A stretch of DNA of 9,349 nt, taken from assembly GCA_039815415.1 (NCBI GenBank), contig JBCBZH010000171.1:1-9349 (forward strand), given 5' to 3'. The DNA comes from JBCBZH01 sp039815415. GTDB lineage: Bacteria; Bacteroidota; Rhodothermia; Rhodothermales; Rubricoccaceae. A program made the position numbers and the translations under genes. This document shows, in pieces, positions 1-5,721 of the stretch. The notes beneath the pieces were generated by a model. It did no database searches and was not told where the DNA came from. It saw nothing but the letters and a program-made list of their open reading frames with translations. The first letter of the stretch is position 1. Every line of letters begins with the position of its first letter.

Positions 1-275
1 CCCGGTAACAGCCCAATGGCGCGAAGCACCGGAATAATGATCCCCACGACGAGCAGGGCCAGCGTCGCCAGCCCGATGAGCCACGCCAGCGCGGTGCGAA
101 GGCCGCTGCCCATCCACCAGCCCGCTTCTGCCGCCAGCGCCAGCGCGATGAGTGCACCGATGACGGCCAGGAGGGCGAGCGCGCCGCCGGTGACGGCGCC
201 GAGCGTGAGGCGGCGGCGGGCAGCAGCGAGGCGCCGTTGCAACTCGAGAAGGATCTGGCGGGATCGGTCGCTCAA
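1..275 (-). CDS. Two-helix membrane protein, N-terminal part (DUF4175-like), running off the left edge
   Basis: Reading the complement leftwards from a TTG at 275-273 gives 91 uninterrupted codons to the window edge. The protein starts MSDRSRQILLELQRRLAAAR, a basic amphipathic helix. Two hydrophobic helices follow, at about residues 28-50 and 62-88, and the fragment ends IIIPVLRAIGLLPG. A short helical N-terminus, two membrane helices and a 'PLL-x-x-GLLPG'-like exit is how the large Bacteroidota DUF4175 proteins begin; their role is not established. The family call is from memory of that pattern and could be wrong. TTG was chosen because no ATG or GTG lies in frame between it and the end of hydrophobic similarity, and the codons further upstream give a non-conserved-looking proline-rich stretch. 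No Shine-Dalgarno is present. The gene is divergent from glgA. The plus-strand reading across this stretch is its shadow. Confidence 0.6.
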   Translation of the reverse strand, partial: MSDRSRQILLELQRRLAAARRRLTLGAVTGGALALLAVIGALIALALAAEAGWWMGSGLRTALAWLIGLATLALLVVGIIIPVLRAIGLLP

Positions 276-483
276 CGGAAGACGGGGTGACGATGGGTGA
301 AGATACCGGGCAGGAAGCTCGAACGGACGCTGGGCGGCCTGTAGTGCACTCCTGCGGAGCTGTGACGTGTCCTGCGGTTGACGGAACACGAAGCACGCCT
401 CCAAGGCAACAGAAGAATGATGCCACACCGATTCCACAGAGGGGCGTGTCCGCACTATCCTCCAAGACCCTGCCAGCCGCTTC
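276..483. promoter_or_regulatory. Divergent intergenic region between the DUF4175-like gene and glgA
   Basis: These 208 bases separate two divergent genes and should hold both promoters. I see no coding sequence with recognisable protein character in either direction. A TTGACG at 378-383 resembles a -35 box, but there is no matching -10 box 16-18 bases further on. TATCCT at 456-461 is a possible -10 for glgA with a poor -35. AGTGCACT at 343-350 is a perfect 8-base palindrome that could be an operator half or chance. No Bacteroidota-type TAnnTTTG box is obvious. Confidence 0.35.
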
Positions 484-1953
484 ATGCACGCCCTTCATAT
501 TGCCGCCGAATGTGCTCCGTTTGCGAAAGTGGGCGGCATGGCAGACGTGGTCGGCGCGCTGCCAGCCGCGCTGGCGGAGCACGGGGTTCGGTCCTCCATC
601 CTGATGCCGTTCTATGGCGGCCCTAGCGGGCGCCTCGCCCAGCGAGCTGGCGAGCTGGAGTCGATCCATTCTGGCGTCGTGTTCCACAACGGGGAGTGGT
701 TTCCCTTCGACGTCTTCCGCTCACACGCCCTCGATGACGTCGATCTCTTCTTACTCCACGAGCCTGCGCACTTCGGCGACGACGGCGTCTACTTCCGCGA
801 TTCTGATGGCGCCTGGTTCGAGCGGGGCGATGTTCGGTTCCTCGTGTTCCAACTCGCGGCGCTGGACTGGCTTCGGTCTCACAACACTCCGCTGACGCCG
901 GATACGGTTCTCCATCTCCACGATCATCACACGGGACTCATTCCGGTACTGCTCCGCTACGATGCCGCCAACGTGGACATCGCCAGCTCGCCGACGGTGT
1001 TCACCGTGCACAGTGCCGATCACCATGGCGAGTTCGACTGGGACACCTGGAACCGCGTATTCGTGGAGGTGCCCGACTGGCAGGCGCTTGACCACCTTGG
1101 ACGGGTCAACAGTCTGAAGGCAGGCGTCGGACACGCCTCGGTGGTTACTACCGTCAGCCCGTCCTATGCCGACGAGCTGCTGTCGGGCCCCGACCCCTCG
1201 CACGGGCTCGACTACGCCTTCGAGCTGGCGAAGGACCGCCTGACTGGGATCCTGAACGGTGTGGACTACGGCGTGTGGCACCCGAGTGTGGACACGTTGA
1301 TTCCGGCGACCTACTCCTCGGAGGATCTCAGCGGGAAAGCCGAGGTCAAGCGTGCCCTTTGCGCGGAGCTTGGCCTGGACCCCGAGCGTCCGCTCCTGGT
1401 GTTCATCGGCCGCCTCACGCCCGAGAAAGGAGGGGCCATTCTCACTCCGGGTGTGGAGGAGATTCTCCGTCGCTCGGAGGCGTCGGTGGCGCTGCTCGGG
1501 ACTGGGTACGCGGAGTACGAGAACGCGGCACGTGATCTAGCTCGCCAGCTCGACGTCTCCGGCATGGGGGGGCGATTGGGCGTCCGTCTGGCGTTCGACA
1601 ACGCGCTGGCGCATCGGATGTATGCCGGAGGCGATGCCTTGCTGATGCCCTCGCTCTCGGAGCCCTGCGGCCTGAACCAGATGTACGCGATGGCCTACGG
1701 GACGCCTCCCGTGGTGCACGCCGTCGGGGGGCTGCGCGACACCGTTACCGAATGGGACGGGACAACGGGAACGGGCTTCCGGTTTGATGCTTTCACTCCA
1801 GGCGCGTTCGCCGACGCGGCGCTCCGCGCGTTGGCCGCCTACGCCAGCCCGCCCGGCTGGAACCGGCTCGTCCAGAACGCGATGGCTGCAGACTTCTCTT
1901 GGAGTCAGTCTGCACACCAGTACGCTCAGATCTACAAGCAACTCGCCTCCTAA
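484..1953 (+). CDS. glgA: Glycogen synthase (ADP-glucose: alpha-1,4-glucan glucosyltransferase, GT5)
   Basis: This 489-residue protein has the normal length for bacterial GlgA, which transfers glucose from ADP-glucose to the non-reducing end of glycogen in the cytoplasm. The N-terminal phosphate-binding motif is KVGGMADVVGALP, with K15-V16-G17-G18 in place of the common KTGGL. HLHDHHTG occupies residues 144-151. GRLTPEKGG has R310 and K315, aligning with the ADP-binding Arg/Lys pair of the E. coli enzyme. SEPCGLNQMYAM starts at residue 392, and E393 is the expected catalytic glutamate. NGVDYGVWHP matches the usual NGIDxxxWNP. The first ATG fits the family start (MxxLHxAxExAPFAKVGG). No Shine-Dalgarno precedes it. 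glgC follows 18 bases downstream, so the two are almost certainly co-transcribed. Variants of the usual HDWHTG and FTIHNLAYQG loops mark it as a divergent branch, but nothing essential is missing. Confidence 0.95.
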   Translation: MHALHIAAECAPFAKVGGMADVVGALPAALAEHGVRSSILMPFYGGPSGRLAQRAGELESIHSGVVFHNGEWFPFDVFRSHALDDVDLFLLHEPAHFGDDGVYFRDSDGAWFERGDVRFLVFQLAALDWLRSHNTPLTPDTVLHLHDHHTGLIPVLLRYDAANVDIASSPTVFTVHSADHHGEFDWDTWNRVFVEVPDWQALDHLGRVNSLKAGVGHASVVTTVSPSYADELLSGPDPSHGLDYAFELAKDRLTGILNGVDYGVWHPSVDTLIPATYSSEDLSGKAEVKRALCAELGLDPERPLLVFIGRLTPEKGGAILTPGVEEILRRSEASVALLGTGYAEYENAARDLARQLDVSGMGGRLGVRLAFDNALAHRMYAGGDALLMPSLSEPCGLNQMYAMAYGTPPVVHAVGGLRDTVTEWDGTTGTGFRFDAFTPGAFADAALRALAAYASPPGWNRLVQNAMAADFSWSQSAHQYAQIYKQLAS

Positions 1954-1971
1954 CTCTCTCTTTGATGCACC

Positions 1972-3240
1972 ATGCGTGACACGCTTGCAGTGATTCTCGG
2001 CGGAGGTGCCGGGTCCCGTCTCTTTCCCCTGACCTCCCATCGCTCCAAGCCTGCGGTGCCGCTTGCCGGGCGCTACAGGCTGATCGACATCCCGATCTCG
2101 AACTGCGTCAACAGCGAGCTGATGCGGATGTTTGTGCTGACGCAGTACAACTCGGCGAGCCTCAACAGGCACATCGCCCGCGCGTACCGGTTTGACCGGT
2201 TCAGTCCCGGCTTCGTGACCATCCTTGCTGCTGAGCAGACACCCGGCTCGGATCACTGGTTTCAGGGGACAGCGGATGCGGTCCGGCAGTCTCTGAAGCA
2301 CATCAATGCGTTTCCGCACAAGCGGGTGCTGATTCTCTCCGGGGACCAGCTCTACCGCATGAAGTTCAACGCATTTGAGGCGCATCACATTGAGAAGAAG
2401 GCCGAACTCTCGGTGGCGACCATTCCTGTGACGGCCGAGGACGCGGGAGGCTTCGGGATCCTCAAGACAGACGCCAATGGCTTCATCACGGAGTTCCACG
2501 AGAAGCCTTCGCCCGACGAGCTGGTGGGGCTGGAAAGCCCAGTGAGCCCGGAAATGGAAGCTCAGGGACGCGTCTACCTGGCATCGATGGGCATCTATTA
2601 CTTCGACAAGGAGGTCCTCGGCGATGTCCTTGAGAAGGATCCTGACCGCATCGACTTCGGGAAAGAAATCATCCCGTCGGCCATTGCGACACATCGGGTT
2701 GTCAGCTATCCCTTCGAAGGTTACTGGAGCGACATTGGGACTGTTCGCTCATTCTACGAGGCCAACCTCGCGCTGGCGGAGAAGAATCCGGCGTTCGACC
2801 TCTACGATTCGAGCGCGCCCATCTACACCAACACTCGAATGCTGCCTCCGGCCAAGTTCCAGGAGGCGACGGTGACGGATTCCATGATTGCGGAGGCGTC
2901 CGTGGTGATGCGGGCGACCGTCGAGGAATCGGTCGTCGGCATCCGCTCCTACATCGCGGACGGGGCCACTCTGCGTCGAACCGTGATGCTCGGGGCCGAC
3001 TTCTTGCCGTGGAGCAACCGAGCCACTCGCCCCGGCATCAACCCGCCAGAGCATCCCGGGATCGGCGAAAACAGCCACGTCGAGAACGCGATCATCGACA
3101 AGAACGTGCAGGTCGGGCGTGACTGCCAGATCACGAATGCACGAGGCGTCAACGAGGACACAGGAGACGGCTGGACGATCCGCGACGGCATTGTGGTGCT
3201 CCACAAGAATGCCGTGATCCCGGACGGGACGGTCATCTAG
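1972..3240 (+). CDS. glgC: Glucose-1-phosphate adenylyltransferase (ADP-glucose pyrophosphorylase)
   Basis: The 422-residue enzyme makes ADP-glucose and pyrophosphate from ATP and glucose-1-phosphate, the committed step of glycogen synthesis, and so supplies its neighbour GlgA. The nucleotidyltransferase domain shows GGGAGSRLFPLT (residues 10-21), SKPAVPLAGRYRLID (25-39), FQGTADAVRQ, ILSGDQLYRM, the sugar-phosphate loop EFHEKP and FEGYWSDIGT (248-257). The last ~130 residues carry the irregular hexapeptide repeats of a left-handed beta-helix, the oligomerisation and allosteric part. The phrases QYNSASLNRHIARAY and RIDFGKEIIPSAI resemble cyanobacterial and plant AGPases more than the enteric type. 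The start is the ATG 18 bases after the glgA stop; no Shine-Dalgarno. The TAG stop at 3238-3240 overlaps the stop of the convergent gene by two bases within the palindrome CTAG. Confidence 0.95.
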   Translation: MRDTLAVILGGGAGSRLFPLTSHRSKPAVPLAGRYRLIDIPISNCVNSELMRMFVLTQYNSASLNRHIARAYRFDRFSPGFVTILAAEQTPGSDHWFQGTADAVRQSLKHINAFPHKRVLILSGDQLYRMKFNAFEAHHIEKKAELSVATIPVTAEDAGGFGILKTDANGFITEFHEKPSPDELVGLESPVSPEMEAQGRVYLASMGIYYFDKEVLGDVLEKDPDRIDFGKEIIPSAIATHRVVSYPFEGYWSDIGTVRSFYEANLALAEKNPAFDLYDSSAPIYTNTRMLPPAKFQEATVTDSMIAEASVVMRATVEESVVGIRSYIADGATLRRTVMLGADFLPWSNRATRPGINPPEHPGIGENSHVENAIIDKNVQVGRDCQITNARGVNEDTGDGWTIRDGIVVLHKNAVIPDGTVI

Positions 3241-3539
3241 CCCGCCTGATCCGATACCACCTCAAACTGGCTGTGCGCGATAGGCGCAGCGGCGAACAGG
3301 GGGGTGGTGCGCGCCCAGGTGGTGCTGAACAGCTCCGAGTGCCTGTAGGCTTTGAGGGCGTCAGCGTCGGTCCACCTGCTGAACGTGGTAAGCACGTTGG
3401 GGAACCGGGCATCTTGCCACAGCTCGAGGTCGTGGCATCCGGGCACTGCCCGGATCTTTGGCCGTGCCTCCGCGAACAGCTCCAGGAACGCACCGAGCTG
3501 GTGAGGAGCGAAGGTCATGCGGACGGTTCGGAGAAGCAT
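3237..3539 (-). CDS. Small antibiotic biosynthesis monooxygenase (ABM) fold protein
   Basis: A 100-residue protein starting MLLRTVRMTFAPHQLGAFLE. It has the one-domain pattern of the ABM/dimeric alpha-beta barrel superfamily: an opening beta-strand, a helix carrying FLELFAEARPKIR, PGCHDLELWQD (residues 33-43), PNVLTTFSRW (47-56), then ALKAYRHSELFSTTW. Known members include heme-degrading and quinol monooxygenases, but many have no assigned substrate, and the catalytic residues do not decide it here. I chose the ATG at 3539 because the family begins there; longer readings run into arginine-rich sequence and moeA. It starts 30 bases after the moeA stop and is probably the last gene of the SCP2-moeA-ABM unit. 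Its TAG (3239-3237) shares the CTAG palindrome with the glgC stop. Confidence 0.85.
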   Translation of the reverse strand: MLLRTVRMTFAPHQLGAFLELFAEARPKIRAVPGCHDLELWQDARFPNVLTTFSRWTDADALKAYRHSELFSTTWARTTPLFAAAPIAHSQFEVVSDQAG

Positions 3540-3568
3540 GGTGCGAGTGAGTGGATTGTCTAAGGCGG

Positions 3569-4777
3569 CTACGCGCGCCACCTCCACGGTGTGAACTCGA
3601 CCTCTGCGCCCGCCGGGGCGTCGGTCCAATCGGCTGGGAGGTGCGCCAGCCCGTCGGACAGCGAGAGCGTGCGAGCAACGTGACTGCCCTGTGGGCCTGC
3701 CGACGCCAGGTGCAGAGCACCCGTAGCGTCTCGTGTGGCGACGACGCGCGCAAACGTGTGGAGGCCCGCAGGTTTGGACACGGGCTCAGACAGGCGGCCG
3801 ATCTGTGCGCGCGGGGTGGTGCGTCCAAGCATGGCGTCCAACAGCAGCCGGACGTAGACCTCGAATCCAACAGCCGCTGAGACGGGGTTGCCGGGCAGGC
3901 CGAACACGGGGCGGGGCCCCAGCGCTCCAAACGCGAACGGCTTTCCGGGGCGCTGGCGGACACCCCAGAAGTCCCACTCAACGCCACGTGCCTCCAGCTC
4001 CGGGCGGATGAGATCCCGTTCACCCATCGATACGCCCCCGGCAATGACCAGCACGTCTGCCGTCGAGCTGGCGTCTAGGACAGCAGCGACGGACGCAGCC
4101 GTGTCCCGGGCTCGGTGCGGACCATCCACGGAGCATCCGGCAGCGATGACCTGTGCGGCGAGGCCAGGACCATTCGAGTCCCAGATCTGGCCTGGTGTAA
4201 GCGACTCCCCAGGTGACACCAACTCGTCTCCGGTCGAGATCACCGCCACCTTGGGGCGGCGAACCACGCGGAGAGAGGACTGTCCCACTGCCGCGGCCAT
4301 GCCGATGACCGCAGGGGTAACGTGCTGTCCCGCGCCAAACAGTGGGTCGCCGTGCCCGACCGCGCTGCCCCGACGCCGAAGGAACTGATGGGCTGTGGGA
4401 GCACGGTCAATCCGAACCCGGTCGCCAGCTCGCTCCGTCCACTCCACCGGCACGATGGCATCGGCGCCAGCTGGGAGCGGCGCGCCGGTCATGATGCCCA
4501 TTGCAGTCCCTGGTGGGAGCGGCGCAGGAATCGGGTCGCCGGCATAGACGGTCCCTGAGATCGGCATCTCGACCGGTAGCGAAGCCAGATCAGCTTGCCG
4601 AATGACAAACCCGTCCATCGCGGACGTGTCGAAGGGGGGGAGATCGGACGGACTAGCGATGGGATCGGCCAGCACACGATTCAACGCGTCTGAAAGGCCG
4701 ACATCCTCAGAGGGAAGCGGCTGCGCTCGGGCGAGCACGGCTTCCCTGGCTTCCTCGACGGAGATCATGGACGTCAT
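3569..4777 (-). CDS. moeA: Molybdopterin molybdenumtransferase MoeA
   Basis: The 402-residue protein inserts molybdate into adenylylated molybdopterin, the last step of molybdenum cofactor synthesis, in the cytosol. The motifs run in family order: PPFDTSAMDGF (residues 47-57), MTGAPLPAGADAIVP (96-110), STGDEL (181-186), IWDSN (198-202), GGVSMGERD (247-255, the MoCF-fold loop), RQRPGKPF and GLPGNPVS (293-300). Domain IV occupies the last ~80 residues. Length matches the family (about 400). The ATG at 4777 (MTSMISVEEA) is chosen; the ATG at 4768 is equally possible, and the longer reading to 4852 overlaps the upstream gene and adds non-conserved residues. It sits between SCP2-like and ABM genes on one strand. 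No other cofactor gene or molybdoenzyme is in the window, so the pathway must be completed elsewhere. Confidence 0.94.
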   Translation of the reverse strand: MTSMISVEEAREAVLARAQPLPSEDVGLSDALNRVLADPIASPSDLPPFDTSAMDGFVIRQADLASLPVEMPISGTVYAGDPIPAPLPPGTAMGIMTGAPLPAGADAIVPVEWTERAGDRVRIDRAPTAHQFLRRRGSAVGHGDPLFGAGQHVTPAVIGMAAAVGQSSLRVVRRPKVAVISTGDELVSPGESLTPGQIWDSNGPGLAAQVIAAGCSVDGPHRARDTAASVAAVLDASSTADVLVIAGGVSMGERDLIRPELEARGVEWDFWGVRQRPGKPFAFGALGPRPVFGLPGNPVSAAVGFEVYVRLLLDAMLGRTTPRAQIGRLSEPVSKPAGLHTFARVVATRDATGALHLASAGPQGSHVARTLSLSDGLAHLPADWTDAPAGAEVEFTPWRWRA

Positions 4778-4805
4778 GCGTCGAGCGCGCGGAACGGATG
4801 AATCA

Positions 4806-4832
4806 CCAGCTCGAGGAACGTCAACGAGCTGG
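4806..4832. repeat. Intergenic hairpin made of two inverted copies of the CGAGCTGG word
   Basis: CCAGCTCG at 4806-4813 and CGAGCTGG at 4825-4832 form a perfect 8-base stem around an 11-base loop. It lies between the stop of the SCP2-like gene (4842) and the start of moeA (4777). The two arms are inverted copies of the word that recurs through the window. On the transcribed (minus) strand no U-run follows the stem, so it is not a textbook intrinsic terminator. It could be an attenuator, an mRNA-stability element or a site read at the DNA level. Confidence 0.6.
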
Positions 4833-4841
4833 CGAGGGGCT

Positions 4842-5174
4842 TCAGCCGCCAAAGAGCGTCATGAACTTGGTCGCGAAGGGGACCGAGCCCTTGAGCTTCA
4901 GCTTGCCCGACATCATCGCCATCATCGGGTTGATCTGGCCGTTCTCGATGGCCAGCCAGTCGTCGGCATCGGCGGTGAGTCGTAGCGTTGGGTCGTCGGG
5001 TGCGTCGCCCTCGGTGACGTCCAGCTCCCCGTGGTGGACGTGAATGATGATGCTGCGTGCATTGTCACCCGTCAGGTTCATGTGGACCTTGTCGTCCATC
5101 TCCTGAGCCTTGTCGGCCTTGAAGCGACCGGGATAGGATGCGAGGACCTCATCGAGGGAACTGTAGTGGGGCAT
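4842..5174 (-). CDS. SCP2 sterol-binding domain protein
   Basis: A 110-residue single-domain protein matching the bacterial SCP2 (sterol carrier protein 2) lipid-carrier family in length and pattern. The N-terminal helix holds FKADKAQEMDDKV (residues 18-30). A beta-sheet follows with HMNLTGDNAR and a DPTLRLTADADDWLAI segment (61-76). The hallmark NGQINPMMAMMSGKLKLKG (78-96) comes next, and the protein ends with KFMTLFGG. Members bind hydrophobic ligands such as fatty acyl chains; the ligand here is unknown. No signal peptide is visible, so it should be cytosolic. The ATG at 5174 gives the canonical length; the longer reading to 5285 adds sequence unlike the family. It is first in a minus-strand run with moeA and the ABM-fold gene. 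No Shine-Dalgarno. It is divergent from the gene at 5278. Confidence 0.88.
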   Translation of the reverse strand: MPHYSSLDEVLASYPGRFKADKAQEMDDKVHMNLTGDNARSIIIHVHHGELDVTEGDAPDDPTLRLTADADDWLAIENGQINPMMAMMSGKLKLKGSVPFATKFMTLFGG

Positions 5175-5277
5175 GCGGTTCGAGTTGACGCTGTTAAGTG
5201 AAACTGCAAGATAGGCGTGAGGAGAGGGGAACCCCACCCGGGGCAAGCCGTGCCGGGAGCCCGCTTCATTCCATGCC
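5175..5277. promoter_or_regulatory. Divergent intergenic region with a weak minus-strand promoter candidate
   Basis: This 103-base gap separates the divergent SCP2-like gene and the 147-residue gene, so both promoters should lie here. On the minus strand, TATCTT (complement of 5208-5213) matches the -10 consensus at four of six bases and is followed by TTGCAG-like AT-richer sequence about 35 bases before the SCP2 ATG; no good -35 accompanies it. On the plus strand TTGACG (5185-5190) is a possible -35 without a clear -10. It is one of the few AT-richer spots in the window. Confidence 0.3.
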
Positions 5278-5721
5278 GTGTCCACCGATCACGAGGCGAC
5301 ATTTTCCACCCCGCGCGGGCTCATCCGGATTCTCCATTCGGGCGAGGCATCACGCACGCGCGTAGAGCGGCACCTCCGCTTCCTCGTAGACAACGGCGTC
5401 GAGCTGGCGGCGGCAGCATTCGAGGGCTACACCCGTCACGGTGCTGGAGCGGTGGTCGTATGGCGGGAGGAAGCGCCTCGACGGTTTCGGCCACGCCCCT
5501 TCGAGCCTGAGCGGTTGTGGTACAGCACGCAACTCCACGTTCTGCCGGGGGCGACAGCGGCCACGTTCAGCGGATGGGAAGCGCAGCAGATCGAGATCTA
5601 TGATCCACAGATAGAAAGTGTGGTCCTATTCCTTGAGGGGAGCCGGTTCAGCGCCTACCGCATCCAGGGACCGATGACTCCGCCGCTGGCACTGCGGGGC
5701 GCCCAAGCAGTTCTGAATTAG
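5278..5721 (+). CDS. Hypothetical protein of 147 residues
   Basis: I do not recognise this protein. It starts at a GTG (MSTDHEATFSTPRGLIRILH); no in-frame ATG is available upstream, and the nearby ATG at 5273 is in another frame. There is no signal peptide or membrane helix. The first half is charged and helical (RTRVERHLRFLVDNGVELAA). It is followed by strand-like segments such as GAGAVVVWREEAPRRF, LWYSTQLHVLPG, QQIEIYDPQIESVVLFLEG and RFSAYRIQG, suggesting a small cytosolic alpha+beta domain. Codon use and GC content match the neighbours, and uninterrupted length with coherent strand pattern supports real coding. Its TAG (5719-5721) overlaps the TAA of the convergent DUF2339 gene by two bases within TTAG, which also supports the gene being real. 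Confidence 0.75.
   Translation: MSTDHEATFSTPRGLIRILHSGEASRTRVERHLRFLVDNGVELAAAAFEGYTRHGAGAVVVWREEAPRRFRPRPFEPERLWYSTQLHVLPGATAATFSGWEAQQIEIYDPQIESVVLFLEGSRFSAYRIQGPMTPPLALRGAQAVLN

Noticed and set aside
16..300. A 94-codon plus-strand open frame at the left edge
   Set aside because: Low-complexity A/S/R/P sequence; the opposite strand encodes a coherent membrane protein N-terminus.
343..350. AGTGCACT palindrome in the glgA upstream region as an operator
   Set aside because: A single 8-base palindrome is expected by chance fairly often and has no second copy nearby.
1537..2694. A 385-codon minus-strand open frame across glgA and glgC
   Set aside because: It lies opposite two well-supported enzymes, spans their intergenic gap and shows no domain pattern.
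3266..3295. GC-rich inverted repeat shortly after the glgC stop as a terminator
   Set aside because: The stem needs a two-base bulge and no T-run follows; it also lies within the ABM-fold coding sequence.
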